A stretch of 55,401 nucleotides of DNA from Pseudomonadota bacterium (GCA_023418595.1 JAEZZI010000008.1:1-55401); one strand, 5' to 3'. Counted from the stretch's first letter, positions 25,182 through 32,759 are shown. The notes: generated by a model not told the origin, from the letters alone. Made by a program: numbers and translations.

Positions 25182-25499
25182 ATGACCCGTGACCGCGTAG
25201 CCCCCGCCGACTGCACTACCATGACCGAAGTTCGCGCGGGCGTCGATGCCGTCGATCGCGCACTGGTGGCGTTGCTGGTTGAACGGTTCGGCTATATGGA
25301 CGCCGCCGCGCGTATTAAGTCGAACCGCGCCGCGGTGCGCGACGAGGCGCGCAAGGCTCAGGTGATCGCCAATGCGCGTGCGGCGGCGGTGGCGGGCGGT
25401 ATTCCGGCGGACGAGATCGCGGCGATCTGGGACCGGCTGGTCGAAGCGTCGATCGCCTACGAGTTCGACGCCTATGACGCGCGGGTGGCCGCCGAATAG
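25182..25499 (+). CDS. Chorismate mutase (AroQ class)
   Basis: A 105-residue all-helical chorismate mutase that rearranges chorismate to prephenate on the way to phenylalanine and tyrosine. AroQ marks are VRAGVDAVDRALVALLVERFGYMDAAARIK, the VRDEARKAQVIANAR segment and the C-terminal WDRLVEASIAYE. The ATG at 25182 gives the usual length; a second in-frame ATG 13 codons later is possible. It may equally act as a PchB-like lyase, but no salicylate genes are present. It converges with the TrmJ fusion with only 3 bases between the stops. Confidence 0.88.
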   Translation: MTRDRVAPADCTTMTEVRAGVDAVDRALVALLVERFGYMDAAARIKSNRAAVRDEARKAQVIANARAAAVAGGIPADEIAAIWDRLVEASIAYEFDAYDARVAAE

Positions 25500-25502
25500 C
25501 GT

Positions 25503-26594
25503 TCAGCGGTTGCGCGGACGCTCCAGCGCCGACAGCACGCCGCGCATGGTGCGGACTTCCTGCGCGTTCCAGGCCGCTTTGGTCAGCACGCCGCGCAGCG
25601 TCCGCCGGGTCGCCGGAATGCGGTCGGGCGGAAAGAAATAGCCTGCCTTGTCGAGCATCCCCTCCAGATGGCCGATCAGTCCGTCGAGTTCCTCCTGCGA
25701 TGCGGGCGGGAGCAGGTCGGTCGCGGGCGGCTGTGCCAGCGCCTGGCCCTTCGACCATTCATAGGCGACGAGGATCACCGCCTGCGCCAGGTTGAGGCTG
25801 CCGAAGTCGGGATTGATCGGCACGGTCACGATCTTGCGGGTGACCGCGACGTCGTCGGTCTCCAGCCCCGATCGTTCGGGACCGAACAGGATCGCCGAGC
25901 GGGTGGGCGCGGCGTGGATTTCCGCTGCCGCCTGCTCGGGCGTCACGACCGGCTTGGTCACGCCGCGCTTGCGGACGGTGGTTGCGTAGACATGGCCGCA
26001 ATCGGCGACGGCTTCGGCCAGCGTGTCGAAGACCTGCGCTTGTTCGAGCACGATGTCGGCGCCCGACGCGGCGGGACCGGCGGACGGATTGGGCCACCCG
26101 TCGCGCGGGGCGACCAGCCGCATTTCGCTCAGCCCGAAATTGAGCATCGCGCGCGCGGCCTTGCCGATGTTCTCGCCGAGTTGCGGGCGGACGAGGATGA
26201 TGACGGGGGGCGGGGCGGGGGCGACTGCTCGTTCTCCCTCATCCGCTCGTCCCGAGCGAGGTTGAGGGGCATTGCCGAGCAAAGCCGAGGCACTATCCGC
26301 CCGATCCTGACGCTCTGAAGGGGGTGCTGAGAACCGCTTCAACCGCTCCCAATCCCTTGCGATCAACGCTTCCTTCTTGGCACGCGACCAAGGTTTTATG
26401 CGCAATTCCGTTGCCAGTGCCTCTTCGCGAGTTTGGTATTCTTCGGTCCAGACCAGTTCAAGGGGGCGTCGATCGAAGGTGTAACCCTTATACGTGCCGG
26501 AATGGTGCTCGCCGACACGCCGTTCCAGATCGTCTGTGTGGCCGGTGTAATAGGTGCCGTCGGCGCAGCGGAACATATAGGTCCAGAAGGTCAC
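25503..26594 (-). CDS. GIY-YIG nuclease domain fused to a TrmJ-type tRNA methyltransferase
   Basis: A continuous 363-residue frame has two unrelated domains. Residues 1-95 form a small URI-type GIY-YIG nuclease (TYMFRCADGTYYTGHTDDLERRV, then ALATELRIKPWSRAKKEALI). Residues 130-363 form a SPOUT methyltransferase like TrmJ, which 2'-O-methylates position 32 of tRNAs (VIILVRPQLGENIGKAARAM, then AILFGPERSGLETDDV, then VPINPDFGSLNLAQAVILVAYEW). The linker is partly encoded by a palindromic repeat. The first domain starts at GTG 26594. No ATG or GTG lies in the linker; one TTG could allow separate translation of TrmJ. TrmJ homologues are normally about 240-270 residues without this domain, so the fusion is probably recent. 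Confidence 0.85.
   Translation of the reverse strand: MTFWTYMFRCADGTYYTGHTDDLERRVGEHHSGTYKGYTFDRRPLELVWTEEYQTREEALATELRIKPWSRAKKEALIARDWERLKRFSAPPSERQDRADSASALLGNAPQPRSGRADEGERAVAPAPPPVIILVRPQLGENIGKAARAMLNFGLSEMRLVAPRDGWPNPSAGPAASGADIVLEQAQVFDTLAEAVADCGHVYATTVRKRGVTKPVVTPEQAAAEIHAAPTRSAILFGPERSGLETDDVAVTRKIVTVPINPDFGSLNLAQAVILVAYEWSKGQALAQPPATDLLPPASQEELDGLIGHLEGMLDKAGYFFPPDRIPATRRTLRGVLTKAAWNAQEVRTMRGVLSALERPRNR
26241..26273 (-). repeat. Inverted-repeat copy inside the fusion linker
   Basis: Read on the minus strand, this 33-base segment matches 29 of 33 bases of 26624-26656 on the plus strand (shared core CGCTCGGGACGA). It encodes about residues 108-118 of the fusion protein. Confidence 0.8.
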
Positions 26595-26603
26595 GTGTTG
26601 GTT

Positions 26604-26656
26604 CCGTTCTCGCTTCGCTCGAAAATGCCCCTCGACTTCGCTCGGGACGAACGGCT
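26604..26656 (+). repeat. Palindrome-derived repeat upstream of the GIY-YIG start
   Basis: This holds a short TTCGAG-family relative, CCGTTCTCGCTTCGCTCGAA, followed by CCCCTCGACTTCGCTCGGGA and ACGAACGG. It begins 10 bases upstream of the GTG start of the GIY-YIG domain, and its distal part is the inverted partner of 26241-26273. Confidence 0.8.
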
Positions 26657-26700
26657 TGGGGTGGGATTAGCCAAACGTAATGGGCTGGTGAAGAGAGGCC

Positions 26701-27162
26701 CTAACCCCGCCCGACTTCGCTCACCGTTCCGGCGAATTCCTCGAAGTCGCGCGCTTCGGTGAAGTCCTTATACACGCTGGCAAAACGGATATAGGCGACC
26801 GAATCGAGACCCTTCAGCGCCTCCATCACCATTTCGCCGATGCGGTTGGTAGTGACTTCGCCTTCGCCTTGCGTTTCCAGCTGGCGCTGGATGCCGGAGA
26901 CGAGCTTGTCGATGCGCGCCTGGTCGATCGGTCGTTTTCGGCAGGCGATGGAGACCGAGCGGAGCAGCTTGTCGCGTTCGAACGGCTCACGACGGTCTTC
27001 GGATTTCAGGACGGTCAGCTCGCGCAGCTGGATGCGTTCGAAGGTGGTGAAGCGCGCGCCGCACGCCTCGCACTGGCGGCGGCGGCGGATGGCCGCCCCG
27101 TCTTCGGCGGGGCGGCTGTCCTTTACCTGGCTGTCTTCATGGGCGCAGAACGGGCAGCGCAT
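26701..27162 (-). CDS. nrdR: Transcriptional repressor NrdR
   Basis: NrdR represses ribonucleotide reductase genes in response to bound ATP/dATP. The 153-residue protein has an N-terminal zinc ribbon (MRCPFCAHEDSQV with CEACGARFTTFER) and an ATP-cone domain (LKSEDRREPFERDKLLRSVSIACRKRP through SVAYIRFASVYKDF). It is translationally coupled to the preceding small membrane protein by TGATG. glyA-nrdR proximity is common in proteobacteria. No ribonucleotide reductase gene is in the window. Confidence 0.96.
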   Translation of the reverse strand: MRCPFCAHEDSQVKDSRPAEDGAAIRRRRQCEACGARFTTFERIQLRELTVLKSEDRREPFERDKLLRSVSIACRKRPIDQARIDKLVSGIQRQLETQGEGEVTTNRIGEMVMEALKGLDSVAYIRFASVYKDFTEARDFEEFAGTVSEVGRG

Positions 27163-27356
27163 CAGACGGTCGGATTATTCTTCTTGCCCTTCCAATAGGC
27201 ATAGGTCGCGCCGGCGATCGCGCCCAGTGGCATGGTGAAGGGCAGGGGGATCGCGACGACCGCGCCAAGCGCCGCCCATTTCGCCATCGACTTGCCCAGA
27301 CCGGGGGTATTCTTGATCGTGCCGGGCACTTCGTTGATCTTGTCCTCAAGGCTCAT
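27162..27356 (-). CDS. Small membrane protein between glyA and nrdR
   Basis: A 64-residue protein with one Gly/Ala-rich hydrophobic segment (AALGAVVAIPLPFTMPLGAIAGATYAYW) and a basic C-terminus (KGKKNN). No named family is recognised. It starts 3 bases after the glyA stop and its stop overlaps nrdR, so it is almost certainly translated as part of the glyA operon. The segment resembles short glycine-zipper-like membrane proteins. The function is unknown. Confidence 0.75.
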   Translation of the reverse strand: MSLEDKINEVPGTIKNTPGLGKSMAKWAALGAVVAIPLPFTMPLGAIAGATYAYWKGKKNNPTV

Positions 27357-27359
27357 CGT

Positions 27360-28670
27360 TCATCCTTCATAGATTGGGAAACGCGCGCAAAGGTCGCGCA
27401 CGCGCTGACGAACGTTCGCCTCGACCGCTTGATCCCCGGTCTCGCCCTTTTCACGCAGCCCGTCGAGAACGTCGGCGACCATGTGGCCGATTTCACGGAA
27501 CTCGGCGGTGCCGAAACCGCGGGTGGTGCCCGCGGGGCTGCCGACGCGAATGCCGCTGGTCTTAACCGGGGGCAGCGGATCGTTGGGGATGCCGTTCTTG
27601 TTGCAGGTGATGCCGGCACGCTCCAGCGCCTCATCGGCATCCTTGCCGGTGACGCCGAGCGGAGTCAGATCGACCAGCCCGAGATGCGTGTCGGTGCCGC
27701 CCGAGACGAGGTTCGCGCCGCGTTCCTTCAGCGTCGCGCACAGCACCTTGGCGTTTTCGACCACTGCGGCGATGTAGCTCTTGTAATCGGGCTGGAGCGC
27801 TTCGCCGAATGCGACTGCTTTCGCCGCGATGACGTGCATCAGCGGGCCGCCTTGCAGGCCGGGGAACACCGCCGAGTTGATCTTCTTGGCGATGGCTTCG
27901 TCATTGGTCATGACCATCCCGCCGCGCGGGCCGCGCAAAGTCTTGTGCGTCGTGGTGGTGACGACATGGGCGTGTTCGAAGGGCGAGGGGTGGAGGCCGC
28001 CCGCGACGATCCCGGCGAAATGCGCCATATCGACCATGAACAGCGCGCCGACTTCGTCCGCGATCGCGCGGAACCTGGCGAAGTCGATGATGCGCGGATA
28101 GGCCGAGCCGCCCGCGATGATCAGCTTGGGCTTATGCTCGCGCGCCTTGGCCGCAACGTCGTCGAAATCGATCAGGTGGGTTTCGGGGTCGACGCCATAT
28201 TGGACGGCGTTGAACCATTTGCCCGACATCGCCGCCTTTGCGCCGTGAGTCAGGTGACCGCCGGCATCGAGGCTCAATCCCATGATCGTGTCGCCGGGCT
28301 TGGTCAGCGCCAGCATCACCGCGCCGTTCGCCTGCGCCCCCGAATGCGGCTGGACGTTGGCGAAGCCGCAGCCGAACAATTTCTTGGCCCGCTCGATCGC
28401 CAGCGTCTCCACCTCGTCCGACGGGTGGCAGCCCTGATAGTAACGCTTGCCGGGATAGCCTTCGGCATATTTGTTGGTGAACACCGAACCCTGTGCTTCG
28501 AGCACCGCTTTCGATACGATGTTTTCGGACGCGATCAGCTCGATCTGGGTTTGCTCGCGCTCCATCTCGTGGGTGACGCCTGCGAACACCGCCGGGTCGG
28601 CATCGGCGAGGTTGCGGGTAAAAAAACCATCCGGCTGGACGGAGGACAGGGTCTGCGGATTGGTGCTCAT
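27360..28670 (-). CDS. glyA: Serine hydroxymethyltransferase
   Basis: GlyA is a PLP enzyme that converts serine and tetrahydrofolate to glycine and methylene-tetrahydrofolate. The 436-residue sequence has IELIASENIVSKAVLEAQGS, YAEGYPGKRYYQGC, the PLP-lysine segment VVTTTTHKTLRGPRGGMV and the C-terminal SGIRVGSPAGTTRGF. The ATG at 28670 (MSTNPQT) is preferred over an in-frame start 51 bases upstream that would lie inside the structured leader. It is followed by the small membrane gene, nrdR and then the TrmJ fusion, and preceded by rpiB. Confidence 0.96.
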   Translation of the reverse strand: MSTNPQTLSSVQPDGFFTRNLADADPAVFAGVTHEMEREQTQIELIASENIVSKAVLEAQGSVFTNKYAEGYPGKRYYQGCHPSDEVETLAIERAKKLFGCGFANVQPHSGAQANGAVMLALTKPGDTIMGLSLDAGGHLTHGAKAAMSGKWFNAVQYGVDPETHLIDFDDVAAKAREHKPKLIIAGGSAYPRIIDFARFRAIADEVGALFMVDMAHFAGIVAGGLHPSPFEHAHVVTTTTHKTLRGPRGGMVMTNDEAIAKKINSAVFPGLQGGPLMHVIAAKAVAFGEALQPDYKSYIAAVVENAKVLCATLKERGANLVSGGTDTHLGLVDLTPLGVTGKDADEALERAGITCNKNGIPNDPLPPVKTSGIRVGSPAGTTRGFGTAEFREIGHMVADVLDGLREKGETGDQAVEANVRQRVRDLCARFPIYEG

Positions 28671-28676
28671 CGCGAA

Positions 28677-28746
28677 GGGAACCTCTTTGGCCTGAGAGTC
28701 GGTGGGGGCGTGCCCGCCCACGGTTCATGGGCTCTCTAGGCTCGGT
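28677..28746 (-). promoter_or_regulatory. Structured glyA leader resembling part of a glycine aptamer
   Basis: Read on the minus strand, GCCTAGAGAG can pair with CTCTCAGGC across about 33 bases. Between them are a small CCCA/TGGG hairpin and a second GC-rich hairpin. CTCTCAGGC followed by CAAAGAGG resembles the conserved 3' half of glycine riboswitches (CTCTCAGGCAAAAGGAC). The conserved CCGAAGGAGCAA internal segment is missing, so this is at best a variant. Its position just before glyA fits a glycine or one-carbon sensor, but the call is tentative. Confidence 0.4.
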
Positions 28747-28770
28747 CGAGGCGGAACGCCACCCGGCTTT

Positions 28771-29226
28771 TCAGGCGGGCGGAGTCGATAGTTTGTCGAC
28801 CCGGCGCTGATGCCGGTCGCCGCCGAAACCGGTCGCCAGAAATGCCTCGACGCACGCCTTCGCCATATCCAGCCCGGTCAGTCGCGCACCCATTGCCAGC
28901 ACATTGGCGTCGTTATGCTCGCGCGCCAGGGTGGCCGACAGCGGCTCGCTCACCAGCGCGCAGCGGCAGGCGGGGTTGCGGTTGACCGCGATCGAAATGC
29001 CGATGCCTGATCCGCAGAGCGCGATGCCGCGCGTCGCGTCCCCGCTCGCAACGCTCTGCGCCAGCTTGTAGCCGAAATCGGGATAATCGACCCGCGCGTC
29101 GCTGTCCGGCCCCAGATCGATCACCGCGTGCCCGGCGCCCTGCAACCAGGCGACGAGCTGGGCTTTCATGTCGATGGCGGCGTGGTCGGACGCGATGGCG
29201 ATGCGATGCTGAGGGGTGGTATCCAT
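28771..29226 (-). CDS. rpiB: Ribose 5-phosphate isomerase B
   Basis: RpiB interconverts ribose 5-phosphate and ribulose 5-phosphate. The 151-residue protein has the N-terminal IAIASDHAAIDMK, DYPDFGYKLAQ, the catalytic-cysteine segment GIALCGSGIGISIAVN and LVSEPLSATLAREHNDANVLAMGARL. rpiB-glyA adjacency is widespread in bacteria. It ends 100 bases upstream of glyA; that gap contains the structured leader. Confidence 0.94.
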   Translation of the reverse strand: MDTTPQHRIAIASDHAAIDMKAQLVAWLQGAGHAVIDLGPDSDARVDYPDFGYKLAQSVASGDATRGIALCGSGIGISIAVNRNPACRCALVSEPLSATLAREHNDANVLAMGARLTGLDMAKACVEAFLATGFGGDRHQRRVDKLSTPPA

Positions 29227-29289
29227 AGCCCCGAGTCTTTAGGCGAAGGGCAGATTGGACGCCAGCGAGTTGAGAGAGGGCGAAACGCA

Positions 29290-29760
29290 ATGATGGCAAG
29301 AATGATGACGGCAGTGGCGCTGATCGCCGCACTGGGCGCCTGCGGCAAGGTCGAGCCGACCGATTCGATCCCCAACGCGACGGTCGATACCAGCGCGATC
29401 GATGCGATGGCGAACGATACGCCCGCGCCCGCCAATGCGAGCGACGCGATGATTACGCCCGTTACCCCGGTCGATCCGGCGCAGTGGGTAGGACGCTGGA
29501 CCGGTGTCGAGGGCATGTATCTGGATATCCAGCCCGACCCTGCGCGCGGCAACGGCGCGTTCACGCTGGAAATGCAGTATTCGCTCGACGATTCGGGCAC
29601 CTTTCCCGGCGACGCGGTGGGGAATGGCATTCGCTTCACCCGCCCCGACGGGACGTTCCTGCTGACCGCCACCGACGGTGAGGCGACGGGGCTGCGCTAT
29701 CTGCTCGATAAGCGGGACTGTCTGACGGTGACGACCGGCGAGGGTTATTGCCGGGACTAA
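29290..29760 (+). CDS. Putative lipoprotein of unknown function
   Basis: A 156-residue protein with a lipoprotein signal (MMARMMTAVALIAALGACGK; lipobox LGAC). An Ala/Asp/Thr-rich disordered region follows. A globular C-terminal part begins at WVGRWTGVEGMYLDIQ and has two late cysteines (RDCLTVTTGEGYC). No named domain is recognised, although the WxGxWxGxEG start recalls small beta-barrel lipoproteins. The ATG at 29290 is followed by a second ATG; the first gives the better spacing to GAGAGGG. Confidence 0.75.
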   Translation: MMARMMTAVALIAALGACGKVEPTDSIPNATVDTSAIDAMANDTPAPANASDAMITPVTPVDPAQWVGRWTGVEGMYLDIQPDPARGNGAFTLEMQYSLDDSGTFPGDAVGNGIRFTRPDGTFLLTATDGEATGLRYLLDKRDCLTVTTGEGYCRD

Positions 29761-29792
29761 GGGCGATCGATCTTTGGCCCAGGCTGGTCTGC

Positions 29793-29868
29793 AAAACGCG
29801 CTTGCCTGCCCTTCCGGTGCCACGTGCCGGAAGCACGCTGCGCGCCAGTTCTCGGCAAGCGTGTTTTT
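29793..29868. terminator. Long-stem hairpin after the lipoprotein gene
   Basis: AACGCGCTTGCC pairs with GGCAAGCGTGTT over 12 base pairs (one G-U) around a loop containing the smaller palindrome CTTCCGG/CCGGAAG. A run of five T follows and four A precede it. It probably terminates both convergent genes. Confidence 0.6.
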
Positions 29869-29933
29869 CGACTCAGCCTGAGCCGAATCTCGATCACCCT
29901 TGGACTTGCGGGATTGGCTGGCTCTCAACCCCC

Positions 29934-29952
29934 ATTCGCTCGAAACGAACGG
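29934..29952. repeat. Half copy of the TTCGAG palindrome
   Basis: Only the right arm, TTCGCTCGAAACGAACGG, is present; no left arm is found. It is probably a decayed element. Confidence 0.6.
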
Positions 29953-29963
29953 ATGTGGGGCGA

Positions 29964-30479
29964 TTATCGCCCTTCCAGCGCGTCTAGCCGGGCCTTCAGA
30001 GCCTCGATCTCCTCGCCCTGTTTCTGGCGGAGGAACGCGGCTTCGAGTGCTGCGGTGATGGCGGGGACCAGCGCCTTGGCGGCGTCCTTCGCGCGCGGCG
30101 GATAGCTACCACGCCCGACCCGGATCATGCCTGCCGGGCCGAAGGTCAGGAGGAATGCGATCGGCGATGACGGGTCGCCGACGCCTGCCCAGGGATTGAC
30201 CTCCGGCATCGGGAAATCCTGACCGCCCCCGCGCGCGGTCATGCGGACCATGCCGCCCGGTTCCCACAGCCACGCATCGGTCGGCGGATTACCGAGCGCG
30301 TCGGTCACCGCGTCAAGCGTTTCGGTCAGGATTGCCGCGGGACTCGCGGTCAGCGCCTGATGCGACAGGCGTTCGCGGAAGCGGGCGAAGGGATCGATCG
30401 CCTTGCGCTGGATCGTCCACAGCACGCCGCCGACCAGCAGCGCCGCACCGAGCAGGACGAGGGCGATTGCCGGGTTCAA
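29964..30479 (-). CDS. Membrane-anchored hypothetical protein downstream of hemA
   Basis: A 171-residue protein with one N-terminal transmembrane helix (MNPAIALVLLGAALLVGGVLW), a soluble middle part and a charged helical C-terminus (FLRQKQGEEIEALKARLDALEGR) that looks like a coiled coil. No named family is recognised. The start is a TTG at 30479 overlapping the hemA stop as TTGA, so it is translationally coupled to hemA. A role in heme synthesis is not established. Confidence 0.72.
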   Translation of the reverse strand: MNPAIALVLLGAALLVGGVLWTIQRKAIDPFARFRERLSHQALTASPAAILTETLDAVTDALGNPPTDAWLWEPGGMVRMTARGGGQDFPMPEVNPWAGVGDPSSPIAFLLTFGPAGMIRVGRGSYPPRAKDAAKALVPAITAALEAAFLRQKQGEEIEALKARLDALEGR

Positions 30480-31720
30480 GCGGCGGCGCGCAGTTCCAGC
30501 CGGTCCCAGATTTCGACCAGCGCCCGCGTCAGCTCCGCCATCATGGTTTCATCATGCGCCGGGCCGGGCGTAAAGCGCAGCCGTTCAGTGCCGCGCGGGA
30601 CGGTCGGATAATTGATCGGCTGGACGTAAACGCCATATTCGGCGAGCAAGATGTCGCTGATCTTCTTGGCCTTTACCGGGTCGCCGACCATCAGCGGCAC
30701 GATGTGCGTGGTCGATGCCATCACCGGCAATCCGGCCTCTGCGAACATCGTCTTCAGACGCGCGGCGGCTTCCTGCTGGCCGTCGCGCTCGATGCTCGAC
30801 GATTTCAGATGCCGCACGCTCGCCAGCGCACCGGCGACCAGCACCGGCGACAGCGAGGTGGTGAAGATGAACCCGGGCGCATAGCTGCGGATCACGTCGA
30901 TGATCGTGCGATCAGCGGCGATGTAGCCGCCCATGACGCCGAACGCCTTGCCCAGTGTGCCCTCAATGATTGTCAGGCGCTTCGCCGCGTCGTCGCGTTC
31001 CGAAATCCCGCCGCCGCGCGCGCCGTACATGCCGACCGCGTGGACCTCGTCGAGATAGGTTAGCGCGTTATACTTGTCGGCCAGATCGCAGATCGCGTGA
31101 ATGGGGGCGACGTCACCGTCCATCGAATAGACGCTTTCGAACGCGATCAGCTTGGGTGCCGAGGGGTCTTCGGCGGCAAGCAATTCTTCGAGATGCGCGA
31201 GGTCGTTGTGGCGGAACACGCGCTTTTCGCAGCCCGAATGGCGGATGCCGGCGATCATCGACGCGTGGTTCAGCTCGTCCGAAAAGACGATGCAGCCCGG
31301 CAACAGCTTGGCGAGCGTCGACAGCGTCGCCTCGTTCGAGACATAGCCCGAGGTGAAGAGTAAAGCCGCTTCCTTGCCGTGCAGGTCGGCGAGTTCGGCT
31401 TCCAGATCGATATGGTAATGGGTGTTGCCGCCGATGTTGCGGGTGCCGCCCGAACCGGCGCCGACATTGTGCAGCGCCTCTTCCATCGCGCCGATGACGG
31501 CGGCGTGCTGGCCCATCGCCAGATAGTCGTTCGAACACCAGACGGTGATCGGCTTCGGCCCGTTATGCCCGGCGAAACAGCGCGCGTTCGGGAAGGCGCC
31601 CTTGTTGCGCAATATGTCGATGAAGACGCGGTAGCGCCCCTCGGCATGCAGGCGATCGATCGCCTGTGAAAAGACGCGCCCATAGTCGAGCAAGGGCGCG
31701 GGGGTCGCTTTGATGGTCAT
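30476..31720 (-). CDS. hemA: 5-aminolevulinate synthase
   Basis: This PLP enzyme condenses glycine and succinyl-CoA to 5-aminolevulinate, the C4 (Shemin) route of heme synthesis used by alphaproteobacteria. The 414-residue protein has WCSNDYLAMGQH, GSGGTRNIGGNTHYH, the cofactor Asp/His segment YLDEVHAVGMYG, the PLP-lysine Lys258 in IEGTLGKAFGVMGGY and the C-terminal VYVQPINYPTVPRGTERLRFTP. Together with hemH at 51.4 kb it gives two heme genes in the window. It is probably the first gene of a two-gene unit. Confidence 0.96.
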   Translation of the reverse strand: MTIKATPAPLLDYGRVFSQAIDRLHAEGRYRVFIDILRNKGAFPNARCFAGHNGPKPITVWCSNDYLAMGQHAAVIGAMEEALHNVGAGSGGTRNIGGNTHYHIDLEAELADLHGKEAALLFTSGYVSNEATLSTLAKLLPGCIVFSDELNHASMIAGIRHSGCEKRVFRHNDLAHLEELLAAEDPSAPKLIAFESVYSMDGDVAPIHAICDLADKYNALTYLDEVHAVGMYGARGGGISERDDAAKRLTIIEGTLGKAFGVMGGYIAADRTIIDVIRSYAPGFIFTTSLSPVLVAGALASVRHLKSSSIERDGQQEAAARLKTMFAEAGLPVMASTTHIVPLMVGDPVKAKKISDILLAEYGVYVQPINYPTVPRGTERLRFTPGPAHDETMMAELTRALVEIWDRLELRAAA

Positions 31721-31810
31721 GACGCACGGCCCTTAGCGGGACTTTGTCGCCATTTCCAGATCAAAGCCCCGATCACCCTGTGCCGCGAATCCGATGAACC
31801 GAGCGCCATC

Positions 31811-31824
31811 TTGCCCTCGATCAA
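31811..31824. promoter_or_regulatory. Possible FNR-type half-conserved site upstream of hemA
   Basis: TTGCCCTCGATCAA matches the FNR/FnrL consensus TTGAT-N4-ATCAA in 8 of 10 positions, with a perfect right half. It lies about 90 bases upstream of hemA. FnrL control of hemA is known in Rhodobacter; here it is only a motif-level suggestion. Confidence 0.25.
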
Positions 31825-31923
31825 GCGGTTCGCGGCCTGCCTGTGGTACGAAAGCGACATCGCCCGACGCGACTCGCGGACCTTCCGTCAGAGCGTGTCG
31901 GGCGAGCCCTCGGGAGGGCGGAA

Positions 31924-32082
31924 ATGGAAACCACACAGATCGAATATTATCGCAGGCGCGAGGCGCAGGCGCGCAAACTGGCAGCGTCCGCGACCGACGA
32001 ATGTGCGCGCCGGGTGCATCTGGATATGGCGGCGCGTTATTCGGCGATCACCCATGACGCGGACCTGCGCAAGGCGGGGTGA
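31924..32082 (+). CDS. Small basic helical protein
   Basis: A 52-residue protein beginning METTQIEYYRRREAQARKLA and continuing with ARRVHLDMAARYSAI. It resembles short YYRRREAQ-type hypothetical proteins that I associate with sphingomonads. A GGGAGG sequence sits 7 bases before the ATG at 31924. It is predicted to be entirely helical, with Arg and Ala enrichment. The function is unknown. It is divergent from hemA. Confidence 0.65.
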   Translation: METTQIEYYRRREAQARKLAASATDECARRVHLDMAARYSAITHDADLRKAG

Positions 32083-32153
32083 TTGGCGCGCTGGATTGTT
32101 GCGCGAATGCAATCGGATCAATATCATCGCACTCGAGTTCTGGGGAGCGATGA

Positions 32154-32759
32154 TTGCCAACCGAAATTCTCTGGATCGCGCCCGCACTGGCGTTGGCGCT
32201 CGGCTATCTGCTCGGATCGGTTCCGTTCGGCGTGCTGCTGACGCGGATCGGTGGCGCGGGCGACCTGCGTGCGATCGGGTCGGGCAATATCGGCGCGACC
32301 AACGTGCTGCGCACCGGGCGCAAGGGGCTGGCGGCGGCGACGCTGCTGCTCGACCTGTTGAAGGGTGCGGTTGCGGTGTGGATCACTGCCGCGCTGTGGC
32401 CGGGTAACGAAGCGGTCGCGGCCGCCGGTGCGTTCATCGGCCATTGCTATCCGGTGTGGCTGAAATTCAGGGGCGGCAAGGGCGTCGCGACGCTGATGGG
32501 CATCGTGCTGGCGCTGCACTGGCCGGTCGGGCTGGTCTATGCGGCGGTGTGGATCGGGTTGCTCGCGATTCTGCGGATTTCGTCGGTGGCGGGGATGCTC
32601 GCCGCCGTCAGCGCGCCGGTCGCGGCGGCCTTTTTCGGGCGGTTCGACATCGTCATCCTGCTGATCGGTCTCGCGCTCATCTGTTTGTGGAAGCATCGCG
32701 AAAATATCGACCGGCTGTTCGCGGGTAACGAACCGAGGATCGGCAGCGCGCGTGGCTGA
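32154..32759 (+). CDS. plsY: Glycerol-3-phosphate acyltransferase PlsY
   Basis: PlsY transfers acyl groups from acyl-phosphate to glycerol 3-phosphate, making lysophosphatidic acid at the inner membrane. The 201-residue protein has about five hydrophobic segments and the conserved loops LLGSVPFGVLLTR, GSGNIGATNVLR and FRGGKGVATLMG. A TGA lies one codon upstream in frame, so the TTG at 32154 is the start (GGGGAG lies about 10 bases upstream). Its stop overlaps the dprA GTG by 8 bases. Confidence 0.94.
   Translation: MPTEILWIAPALALALGYLLGSVPFGVLLTRIGGAGDLRAIGSGNIGATNVLRTGRKGLAAATLLLDLLKGAVAVWITAALWPGNEAVAAAGAFIGHCYPVWLKFRGGKGVATLMGIVLALHWPVGLVYAAVWIGLLAILRISSVAGMLAAVSAPVAAAFFGRFDIVILLIGLALICLWKHRENIDRLFAGNEPRIGSARG

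Noticed and set aside
24819..25222. Two minus-strand open frames in the rnhB/chorismate mutase gap
   Set aside because: No recognised domain and no clear ribosome-binding site; they overlap the 3' end of rnhB. Kept only as a possible remnant in the findings.
27429..28739. 436-residue plus-strand open frame opposite glyA
   Set aside because: Antisense shadow of glyA with no recognisable domain; glyA explains the codon pattern.
28681..28740. TPP-riboswitch-like CTGAGA on the plus strand upstream of glyA
   Set aside because: Both neighbours are transcribed from the minus strand and the rest of the TPP core is absent. The minus-strand reading is more meaningful.
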